Shown here piece after piece: positions 33,394 through 40,344 of a stretch of DNA of 43,233 bases. Within the stretch, counting starts at the first letter, position 1. Each line of letters starts with the position of its first letter. This stretch comes from Bacteroidota bacterium (GTDB lineage: Bacteria; Bacteroidota; Bacteroidia; Flavobacteriales; Weeksellaceae). The notes beneath the pieces were generated by a model. That model had not been told where the DNA came from. It searched no databases and saw only the letters and a list, made by a program, of their open reading frames with translations. Made by a program: the position numbers and the translations under genes. The DNA lies in contig JAEWOS010000005.1 in assembly GCA_023460855.1 (NCBI GenBank), forward strand, positions 1 through 43,233. Reading direction: 5' to 3'.

Positions 33394-34689
33394 ATGAGTT
33401 GTGGATGCAAAACATCCGGCGATTCTTCCCATAACTGCGGAACAAAATCCGCTACAGGTTGCGCAAGTGTAGATACTTGCGGTAACAGTTATAAATTGAA
33501 CGTTTTCGACTGGCTATCAGGAATAAAAAATCCCGCCGCACCGACGTCAGATCTGGTGGAAGTGAGGTTTAAGAATGACAGAAAGTGCATATATAAAAAC
33601 GTAAATAACCTTCCTCTTCATATTGGAAGTGTTGTAATAGTGGAAGCTTCACCGGGACATGATACAGGAGTAGTGAGCCTTACCGGAGAACTGGCAGGAA
33701 TACAGGCCAGGAAAAAAAATTTTGATGAGAGCAGCATGCTCAAAATTTACAGGCATGCTACACAGAAAGATATAGAAATCTGGCAGGCCGCAAGAGCGAG
33801 GGAAGAACAGGTAAAGGTGGAATCACGCCGTATTGCGCGTGGTCTCGGCCTTCAGATGAAGATAACAGACGTGGAATTTCAGGGTGACGCAGGAAAAATC
33901 ACCTTTTATTATACCGCTGAAAGCAGGGTTGATTTCCGCCAGCTGATCAAAGAATACGCTTCAGCTTTCCGTACCAGGATTGATATGAAGCAAATCGGTT
34001 TCCGCCAGGAAGCGGCAAAAATCGGGGGCATCGGATCATGCGGCCGTGAACTCTGCTGCTCTTCATGGCTTACCGATTTCCGTTCCGTTAACACCAATGC
34101 TGCAAGATATCAGCAACTCAGCATTAATCCGCTAAAACTTGCCGGACAGTGCGGGAAACTGAAATGCTGCCTGAACTATGAACTCGACAGTTATATTGAT
34201 GCGCTGTCCGAATTTCCGTCTTCCTCCACCGTTCTGGATACTGAAAAAGGAAGGGCTTTCTGTATTAAAATCGACGTTTTCAAGAAAAAAATGTGGTTCG
34301 CTTACAGCGATAATCCAGTGGCATGGTATGACCTTAATATTCAGGATGTTAAGAAAATGATCTCCTCCAATAAAAGAGGAGAAAAGGCACCGCCGCTGGA
34401 AGACTTCCTGAATACGGAGATAAACGTAAAAGTTGTGGATCTCATTCAGGAAAACAACGTTGACCGTTTTGACAAAAAACGTAAAAACAAACCGAGAAAC
34501 AATAAGAAGCCGGACAACAGAAATAACAGAAGAGAGGAGCGCCCGAAAAGCAATCAGAATTCAAATAATCAAAAGCCGACTGCGCCGAGAAAAGAACAGG
34601 GTACAGCAAACGAAAAGCCTAACAGAAACAACTCTTCGAAAAAGAAATTTAACAAGAAAGCCCCGCCGAAAAACGACAATGAAGCATAA
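33394..34689 (+). CDS. ricT: PSP1-domain protein, RicT/YaaT-like
   Basis: A 431-aa cytoplasmic protein. The PSP1 domain lies at about residues 110-260, with the Cys-rich 'GSCGRELCCSSWLTDF' and 'GQCGKLKCCLNYE' that in RicT of Bacillus help form a Fe-S-containing Ric complex linked to RNase Y and mRNA maturation. The partners RicA/RicF are not in the window and are generally absent from Bacteroidota, so the role here is open. The N-terminus (about 35 residues) is also Cys-rich. The last 70-80 residues are a low-complexity Lys/Asn/Arg tail, likely disordered and possibly RNA-binding. The gldH start lies inside its final codons (11-nt overlap). Confidence 0.87.
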   Translation: MSCGCKTSGDSSHNCGTKSATGCASVDTCGNSYKLNVFDWLSGIKNPAAPTSDLVEVRFKNDRKCIYKNVNNLPLHIGSVVIVEASPGHDTGVVSLTGELAGIQARKKNFDESSMLKIYRHATQKDIEIWQAARAREEQVKVESRRIARGLGLQMKITDVEFQGDAGKITFYYTAESRVDFRQLIKEYASAFRTRIDMKQIGFRQEAAKIGGIGSCGRELCCSSWLTDFRSVNTNAARYQQLSINPLKLAGQCGKLKCCLNYELDSYIDALSEFPSSSTVLDTEKGRAFCIKIDVFKKKMWFAYSDNPVAWYDLNIQDVKKMISSNKRGEKAPPLEDFLNTEINVKVVDLIQENNVDRFDKKRKNKPRNNKKPDNRNNRREERPKSNQNSNNQKPTAPRKEQGTANEKPNRNNSSKKKFNKKAPPKNDNEA

Positions 34690-35146
34690 AACCTGGGCCG
34701 TAATTATAGCCATCTCTGCATTATGGAGCTGCACAAACGAAAACGAAAGCATTCAGATACAGAATGTTAATAATAGCTGGCAGAAAAATAAATCCGTCAA
34801 TTTTGAGTTTACAGTTAATGATGCGCAGAACCCTAAAAACATTATTTTTGTAGTGCGGAATAACAACAGTTATCCGTTCAGTAACGTAAGGTTTTTTGTA
34901 ACACAGACTGATATGCAGACGAAGAAAGCCCAGACCGATACCGTTAATTTCACGATAGCGAAATCTAACGGTGAATGGCTCGGAAAAGGCTTCGGAGAAA
35001 CCAAGGAAATAAACTTTGCGTACCGGACTGATTATAAATTTCCAAACAACGGCAAATATCAGTTCTCTGTAAAGCAGGCTATGAGAAAAGACACGCTGCA
35101 GGGAATTGAAGATTTAGGAATTAAAATAGAACCAAACACTCCATAA
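34679..35146 (+). CDS. gldH: Gliding motility lipoprotein GldH
   Basis: A 155-aa lipoprotein from ATG 34679; a longer frame exists but lies wholly within ricT, and only this start gives the signal peptide and lipobox (ALWSC, Cys18). GldH is needed for gliding in Flavobacterium and belongs to the accessory set of the type IX secretion/gliding apparatus. The domain 'VNFEFTVNDAQNPKNIIFVVRNNNSYPFSNVRFFV' (key parts: FEFTVND and NNNSYPFSN) is the family's beta core, and length fits. It overlaps ricT by 11 nt and precedes the PBP1A gene by 6 nt. Whether the host glides cannot be told from this gene alone. Confidence 0.85.
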   Translation: MKHKTWAVIIAISALWSCTNENESIQIQNVNNSWQKNKSVNFEFTVNDAQNPKNIIFVVRNNNSYPFSNVRFFVTQTDMQTKKAQTDTVNFTIAKSNGEWLGKGFGETKEINFAYRTDYKFPNNGKYQFSVKQAMRKDTLQGIEDLGIKIEPNTP

Positions 35147-35152
35147 ATACCG

Positions 35153-37537
35153 ATGGCAAAAACTCCAAAAAAGGCAAATACAACTTTTCCTTTGCCTCCT
35201 AAAAACACGAAACCACGCCGTACCGGCTGGAAAAAGTGGGTACGACTGATCTGGATCGGAGTCGTTGTTGCAGTTCTTGGGCTTTGCGCTCTGTTCTTCT
35301 CTGTTTCACAGGGATTTCTGGGCGATATGCCTGACGTGAAGGAACTCGAAAACCCGGATATTTTCGTGGCTTCGGAAATTTATTCGTCGGATAATGTGCT
35401 GCTTGGAAAATTTGAAAAGGAAAAAACACAGCCGGTAACTTATAAAGAATTACCTCCGCATCTTGTTTATGCGCTGCAGGCTAAGGAAGATGAGCGCTTC
35501 AAAGAGCACTCAGGAATTGATATTCAGGCAGTTGCACGTGCCATCGTGTACACCGGAGGAAGAGGTGGTGGTTCCACCATCACACAGCAGCTTGCAAAAC
35601 TTTTATTTACGGGGCAGGCTTCACAAAATAAAGTTGAAAGAGCATTTCAGAAACTTAAAGAATGGGTTGTTGCGGTTAGCCTTGAAAAAAGATATACCAA
35701 AGAAGAAATTATCACGCTTTACTTCAACAAGTTCGACTTTGTAAATAATGCGAACGGAATTGAGATGGCTTCACGGATTTACTTCAACAAAAATACAAAA
35801 GACCTTACACTTCCGGAAGCAGCAATGTTTGTAGCTATGCTTGAAGCACCGGTCGCCAACAACCCGTTGAGAAATCCGGAACGTGCCAAAAGAAGACGCG
35901 ATCTTGTACTCGATCAGATGCTGAAAACGCAGTATATCGATCAGGAGACTTATCAAAGAGCAGTAGATACACCGATAAAGCTGGATTTCCGTCCGGTTCG
36001 TGAAATCACAGACGGTTACTCAGCTTATTACAAATTTTATCTGAGAAAGGAAATTGACGGTTATCTGAAAGAGTACGCCAAGAAGACCGGCAAAGAACTG
36101 AACCTGTTCCGGGACGGACTTAAAATTTTTGTAACACTGGATTCCAAAATGCAGAAATACGCAGAAGAATCCATGAAGGAACACCTTACAGATCTGCAGA
36201 AAAGTTTTGACCGCGAGCAGAGAGGTCGAAAATCTGCACCATTCTATCTCATTTCAGACAAAGAAGCCAATAATATTATGATGGCAGCCGTAAAAAGAAC
36301 AGGCAGATATAAGCAGCTTAAAGCAGCCGGAGTTTCGGAAGATTCCATCATGCTGGATTTTAACACGCCTACAAAAATGACCAGATTTACCTGGGAAGGA
36401 GAAGAGGAAGTTGAAATGACGCCATGGGATTCCATCAAATATCACAAGCAGATCGCGCAGGCCGGCCTGATGTCGATGGCTCCGGGAACAGGTGAGATCA
36501 AAGCCTGGGTCGGCGGAATTAACTGGGATCATTTCCAGTATGACCATATTAAACAGGGAAAAAGACAGGTTGGATCTACATTTAAACCATTTGTATACGC
36601 TACTGCGATCATGAATCTTGGCATGACACCGTGTTCACCGGTTTCCAATGCTACTTACCGTAAAGGTTCGTGGAAGGTGGAAGGTTCCGGCGGATCTTTG
36701 GCGCTGAAAGACGCTTTGGCACATTCCAAGAACCCGGTTGCTGTCCGCTTGATTGAAATGGCAACTCCTAAAAAAGTAATTCAGCTTGCGAGAGATCTCG
36801 GGGTAACAGAAGAAATTCCGAACGAGTATGCCGTTGCGCTTGGATCATCAGACATTACCATTTACGAAATGCTGGGTGCATACAGCACATTTGCGAATTA
36901 CGGAAACTATATCAAACCCGAAATGATCTGGCGTATTGAAGATGCAAATAACAGGGTGATTAAGGAAGTTAAGAATGAGCAGAAGGAAGTGATGAATGAG
37001 AAATATGCCTACACCATGATCGAACTGATGAAAGGTGTAGCGGAATACGGTACAGCTTCCGGCGAACTTGGCAGAAGAGGCATCAGCAAAGGTGTTGAAA
37101 TTGCTGGCAAAACAGGTACGACACAAAATAATTCCGACGGTTGGTTTATGGGCATCGTTCCGAATCTTGCAACAGGAGTCTGGGTTGGCTGGGAAGACCG
37201 TGCGACGCACTTCAGAAGCACAGGTGAAGGACAGGGTGCTAAAATGGCACTACCAATCTGGGCTATTTTTATGAAAAAAGTTTGGGCTGATAAAGAACTC
37301 GGAATTACGCCTGATGATAAATTTATAAAACCATCTGACTGGACAAACGGTTGTGATGACTTACGCGGAATGGGCGGTGGATACGGTGACGAAGGCGGTT
37401 TACAGACGCTGGATGAACTGAAAAACCCGGTGATTGTTGAACCCGAAAATACCGGACCGGCGACAAACCAGGGACGGAAAGAAGAAAATGTTAACGAAGC
37501 GATTAACCAGGAAGAGGAAATCGACTTTAATAAGTAA
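35153..37537 (+). CDS. Penicillin-binding protein 1A (bifunctional)
   Basis: A 794-aa class A PBP that both polymerises glycan and cross-links peptides. One N-terminal membrane segment ('LIWIGVVVAVLGLCALFF') anchors it. The GT51 glycosyltransferase domain has Glu112 in KEDERFKEHSGID and 'GGSTITQQLAKLL'. The transpeptidase domain has S475 in GSTFKPFVYATA, and KTGT in 'GKTGTTQNNSDGWFMG'. The C-terminus is Gly- then Glu-rich and probably disordered. It follows gldH by 6 nt, so expression is tied to ricT and gldH. Its partner in elongation is the mre operon elsewhere in the window. Confidence 0.95.
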   Translation: MAKTPKKANTTFPLPPKNTKPRRTGWKKWVRLIWIGVVVAVLGLCALFFSVSQGFLGDMPDVKELENPDIFVASEIYSSDNVLLGKFEKEKTQPVTYKELPPHLVYALQAKEDERFKEHSGIDIQAVARAIVYTGGRGGGSTITQQLAKLLFTGQASQNKVERAFQKLKEWVVAVSLEKRYTKEEIITLYFNKFDFVNNANGIEMASRIYFNKNTKDLTLPEAAMFVAMLEAPVANNPLRNPERAKRRRDLVLDQMLKTQYIDQETYQRAVDTPIKLDFRPVREITDGYSAYYKFYLRKEIDGYLKEYAKKTGKELNLFRDGLKIFVTLDSKMQKYAEESMKEHLTDLQKSFDREQRGRKSAPFYLISDKEANNIMMAAVKRTGRYKQLKAAGVSEDSIMLDFNTPTKMTRFTWEGEEEVEMTPWDSIKYHKQIAQAGLMSMAPGTGEIKAWVGGINWDHFQYDHIKQGKRQVGSTFKPFVYATAIMNLGMTPCSPVSNATYRKGSWKVEGSGGSLALKDALAHSKNPVAVRLIEMATPKKVIQLARDLGVTEEIPNEYAVALGSSDITIYEMLGAYSTFANYGNYIKPEMIWRIEDANNRVIKEVKNEQKEVMNEKYAYTMIELMKGVAEYGTASGELGRRGISKGVEIAGKTGTTQNNSDGWFMGIVPNLATGVWVGWEDRATHFRSTGEGQGAKMALPIWAIFMKKVWADKELGITPDDKFIKPSDWTNGCDDLRGMGGGYGDEGGLQTLDELKNPVIVEPENTGPATNQGRKEENVNEAINQEEEIDFNK

Positions 37538-37555
37538 AAAATCCGGATAGAAAAA

Positions 37556-37588
37556 AGACCTTTGAAATTTCAGAGGTCTTTTTTTTAT
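37556..37588. terminator. Terminator between PBP1A and the pseudouridine synthase gene
   Basis: AGACCTTTG / CAGAGGTCT pair (one G-T) around an AAATTT loop, followed by eight T on the plus strand and preceded by a run of six A, so it can work in both directions. Confidence 0.88.
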
Positions 37589-38337
37589 TGCTGTTCTGCA
37601 CTTTTCCAAAGTGCATCATCCGGAACGGGCGCGGTTACAGTTATTTCATCTTTACTTACCGGATGAATAAACTGAAGGTTGCGGGCATGAAGCGAAATTC
37701 CTCCATCTGCGTTGGAACGCGGAGCTCCGTACTTCAAATCGCCTTTAACCGGAACACCAATTTTTGCAAGTTGCGCACGAATCTGATGATGCCTGCCGGT
37801 TTCCAGGTTTATTTCCAGTAACTGGTAATTGTCCAGCATTTTCAGTACTTCGTAACTGAGTTTCGCTTCCTTTGCGCCTTCAGTTGGTCTGATGTACACA
37901 ATTGCCTTGTTGTTTTTCTCGTTTTTTTGAAGATAATGTGTGAGATTCTGCGATTGCGGGATCATTTCTTTTGGAACAATTGCCCAATAGGTTTTTGTAA
38001 TCTCGCGGTTTTTCACCATTTGTGTGAGTCGCGAAAGAGCTTTGGAAGTTTTTGCATAAATCACAAGTCCTGAAGTCGGCCGGTCAATTCTGTGAACGAG
38101 CCCCAGAAATACATTGCCGGCTTTATTATCGCGGACCTTCAGAAAGTCTTTGATCAGTTCGAGCAGTGACCGGTCGCCGGTTTTATCACCCTGTACAAGT
38201 TGTCCTGCCCTTTTATTGATGACTAACAGGTGATTGTCCTCATAGACAATCTGACTTTCCGTAAAACTCTGTTTCCCCTTCAAAACATTTCTGTTTTCAA
38301 AATTTGAATCTGAAATCTCAGTTGAATTGCTGATCAA
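37585..38337 (-). CDS. RluA-family pseudouridine synthase
   Basis: A 250-aa RNA-modifying enzyme. The catalytic Asp85 is in HRIDRPTSG, the RluA signature. 'VINKRAGQLVQGDKTGD' before it and 'LETGRHHQIRAQLAKIG' after it are the other family blocks. No S4 domain is seen at the N-terminus, so it is the short RluA/C-lacking form. Substrate (23S rRNA or tRNA position) cannot be assigned. It is last in a unit of three with panB and a small membrane protein, 3 nt after the latter. Confidence 0.9.
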   Translation of the reverse strand: MISNSTEISDSNFENRNVLKGKQSFTESQIVYEDNHLLVINKRAGQLVQGDKTGDRSLLELIKDFLKVRDNKAGNVFLGLVHRIDRPTSGLVIYAKTSKALSRLTQMVKNREITKTYWAIVPKEMIPQSQNLTHYLQKNEKNNKAIVYIRPTEGAKEAKLSYEVLKMLDNYQLLEINLETGRHHQIRAQLAKIGVPVKGDLKYGAPRSNADGGISLHARNLQFIHPVSKDEITVTAPVPDDALWKSAEQQ

Positions 38338-38340
38338 CAG

Positions 38341-38667
38341 TTACCTGCGCAATTTTGGTCTTCCGAAAAAAGAAAGAATAACACCGGCAAGAAGTCCGAC
38401 GGTTTTCAGCATAGCGAGATTTGCAGGCAGAAACGGCCCTACAATACAAAGTGCTGCAGCAGCATAAGATATGTATTTATAGGTTTGATTAGGATAAGTC
38501 TGCGCAGAGAGGATAAAACTCAAACCAATCAGCACATAGAATACTTTATTGTGTAGTATATCGTTCACTTCCGGCGACAATACCTGAAACCATCCTATTC
38601 CGAGACAGATGATAGCTGCAATGGCTAAAATTCCCTGCAGCATCTGCATATTCTGTACATTTTTCAT
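38341..38667 (-). CDS. Small integral membrane protein, unknown
   Basis: A 108-aa protein with four hydrophobic segments (about residues 9-27, 43-56, 64-78, 86-102) and a basic end GRPKLRR. I do not recognise a family. It fits tightly between panB (1 nt upstream) and the pseudouridine synthase gene (3 nt downstream), so it is certainly co-transcribed with them. Nothing in it suggests catalysis. Confidence 0.72.
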   Translation of the reverse strand: MKNVQNMQMLQGILAIAAIICLGIGWFQVLSPEVNDILHNKVFYVLIGLSFILSAQTYPNQTYKYISYAAAALCIVGPFLPANLAMLKTVGLLAGVILSFFGRPKLRR

Positions 38668-38668
38668 A

Positions 38669-39484
38669 TTAGTAACTTTCGTTTTGATTAGGGAAATCGC
38701 GGTTCTTCACATCTTTCACATACTGAGAAACTGCCCCCGTAATTTCTGAATAAAGATCGAGATAGCGTCTCAAGAATTTTGGAGAAAAATCTTTGTTCAT
38801 CCCTACCATATCATGGTAAACCAGGACCTGTCCGTCACATTCCGCACCGGCACCGATTCCGATTGTCGGAATGCTGATGCTTTCTGAAACCTGTTTCGCA
38901 AGTTTCGCCGGAATTTTTTCGAGCACAAGCGCAAAACATCCCAGCTCTTCGAGCAATCTGGCATCGGAAATCAGTTTTTCTGCTTCTTCTTTTTCTTTCG
39001 CACGCACTTTATACGTTCCGAACTGATAGATAGACTGAGGGGTAAGTCCCAAATGTCCCATTACCGGAATGCCCGCATTCACAATTTTTTCTATGGATTT
39101 TTTCACTTCGCTGCCGCCTTCCAGTTTAATGGCATGAGCTTCAGACTCTTTCATGATCCGAACCGCCGATTCCAGCGCTTTTTCAGAATTGCTCTGATAA
39201 GTTCCGAAAGGCAAATCTACCACAACCAGCGCACGCTCCACACCTCGTGTTACACACTGTGCATGGTAAATCATCTGATCGAGCGTAATCGGAAGGGTCG
39301 TTTCATATCCGGCCATCACATTTGCAGCAGAATCACCAACGAGAATGGTATCAATTCCACCGGCATCGACCATTTTTGCCGTAGTAAAATCATACGCAGT
39401 AAGCATGGTGATTTTCTCGCCGTCAAATTTCATTTTGCGCAGCGTTTCGGTGGTCACTTTTTTTATTTCAGAATGAACGGACAT
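38669..39484 (-). CDS. panB: 3-methyl-2-oxobutanoate hydroxymethyltransferase
   Basis: A 271-aa TIM-barrel enzyme that transfers a hydroxymethyl group from methylene-THF to alpha-ketoisovalerate, giving ketopantoate for pantothenate and CoA. 'KITMLTAYDFTTAKMVDAGG', 'ILVGDSAANVMAGYETTLP', 'VMGHLGLTPQS' and 'IGIGAGAECDGQVLVYHDM' are family blocks with the Mg-binding Asp residues. It is the first gene of its unit; no consensus -7 element was found in the 56 nt between it and the regulator gene upstream. Confidence 0.96.
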   Translation of the reverse strand: MSVHSEIKKVTTETLRKMKFDGEKITMLTAYDFTTAKMVDAGGIDTILVGDSAANVMAGYETTLPITLDQMIYHAQCVTRGVERALVVVDLPFGTYQSNSEKALESAVRIMKESEAHAIKLEGGSEVKKSIEKIVNAGIPVMGHLGLTPQSIYQFGTYKVRAKEKEEAEKLISDARLLEELGCFALVLEKIPAKLAKQVSESISIPTIGIGAGAECDGQVLVYHDMVGMNKDFSPKFLRRYLDLYSEITGAVSQYVKDVKNRDFPNQNESY

Positions 39485-39540
39485 AGAAAATCGTAGTAAA
39501 TTTTATCAAGAATAATTATGGAAAAAATGGATGAGGAATA

Positions 39541-40254
39541 TCACAGCTGAACGTGAGCAACTTTACGCAGCTTATCATGATTCAGAATTCTGATGTTCCG
39601 GCCTTCCGTTTCAATCAGTTTGTCCTGCTTGAATTCGGAAATAAGGCGAATGGCAGATTCTGTAGCGGTGCCGATCAGGTTTGCAATTTCTTCCCGCGTA
39701 AGTGAAATGTTGATGAAACCTTCCGGATCTGTACCGAGTTTTTGCTCCAGCAGAACCAGAACTTCAGCCAGTCTTTCACGAACCGTTTTCTGAGCAAGAA
39801 ACGTAATGGTGTTGGAACTTTCACCGAGTTCGAATGCAAATTTCTGAAGCATGGCAAACGTAAAGCGAACATCATTTTCTAGCAGGGACATAAACTGCTC
39901 TGCAGGAATTCTTGTTGCAGTTACATCGGTCATCGCTTCTGCTTTTGCCTGGAAGTTTTCGCCGCAAAGCAAAGAACGGTAACCTGCAATATCTCCTTCC
40001 GGAATAAACCGCAGAATCTGTTCTTTTCCGTAGGCGCCGAGTTTAGAAAGTTTGGCAGTTCCGCTGTTGATGAAAAACACGTGTTTCGGCGCTTCCTGTT
40101 CGCCGAAAAGGATTTCCCCTTTTTGAAAATGCATTCTTTCAGTTGATGCATTAAAGCGGCGGAATTCTTCATCAGACATATGCTCCCTGAAGCTTTCTTC
40201 GGTGAAAAGTTTTCTGAAATTCTCTTCGATAACATTCTGTTTTTCCAGCGACAT
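39541..40254 (-). CDS. Crp/Fnr family transcriptional regulator
   Basis: A 237-aa regulator. I set the start at ATG 40254 (MSLEKQNVIEENF) because the longer frame from 40302 begins inside the promoter. A cyclic-nucleotide-binding-fold sensor domain (about residues 25-140, 'FINSGTAKLSKLGAYGKEQILRFIPEGDIAG') is followed by a winged helix with 'LTREEIANLIGTATESAIRLI' as the DNA-reading helix-turn-helix. It has a single Cys and no N-terminal Cys cluster, so it is not an oxygen-sensing 4Fe-4S FNR. Placement beside ccoI suggests control of the cbb3 oxidase locus, possibly with autoregulation. The effector is unknown. Confidence 0.9.
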   Translation of the reverse strand: MSLEKQNVIEENFRKLFTEESFREHMSDEEFRRFNASTERMHFQKGEILFGEQEAPKHVFFINSGTAKLSKLGAYGKEQILRFIPEGDIAGYRSLLCGENFQAKAEAMTDVTATRIPAEQFMSLLENDVRFTFAMLQKFAFELGESSNTITFLAQKTVRERLAEVLVLLEQKLGTDPEGFINISLTREEIANLIGTATESAIRLISEFKQDKLIETEGRNIRILNHDKLRKVAHVQL

Positions 40255-40272
40255 TTCTATGACATTTATCAG

Positions 40273-40303
40273 CAAAAATAGGACTTTTGCAATGGAGGAC
40301 AAA
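40273..40303 (-). promoter_or_regulatory. Promoter of the Crp/Fnr regulator gene
   Basis: On the minus strand TTTG (40303-40300), 19-nt spacer, TATTTTTG (40280-40273). Perfect fit to TTTG-N19-TAnnTTTG. It decides the start codon at 40254. Confidence 0.82.
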
Positions 40304-40325
40304 GTTTTTTTATCATAATTTTGTC
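40298..40325. promoter_or_regulatory. Inverted repeat between regulator and ccoI, possible operator
   Basis: GACAAAGTT (40298-40306) and AATTTTGTC (40317-40325) are inverted copies with one mismatch and a 10-nt spacer. The left arm covers the -33 element of the regulator promoter and the right arm the -7 element of ccoI, so a bound dimer could block both. It may also be a by-product of two promoter elements facing each other. Confidence 0.4.
40316..40323 (+). promoter_or_regulatory. -7 element of the ccoI promoter
   Basis: TAATTTTG followed by TC fits TAnnTTTG. It covers the TTG at 40321, so the real start is the ATG at 40345. Confidence 0.6.
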
Positions 40326-40344
40326 GGTTAATCCGTACATTTTA

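Noticed and set aside
34433..34678. N-terminal extension of gldH within ricT
   Set aside because: It is out-of-frame translation of the Lys/Asn-rich ricT tail and would hide the gldH signal peptide.
40255..40302. N-terminal extension of the Crp/Fnr regulator from ATG 40302
   Set aside because: The promoter TTTG-N19-TATTTTTG lies within the extension, so the transcript would start after that ATG.
40321..40344. N-terminal extension of ccoI from TTG 40321
   Set aside because: The codon overlaps the -7 element; the Cys-rich domain starts right after ATG 40345.
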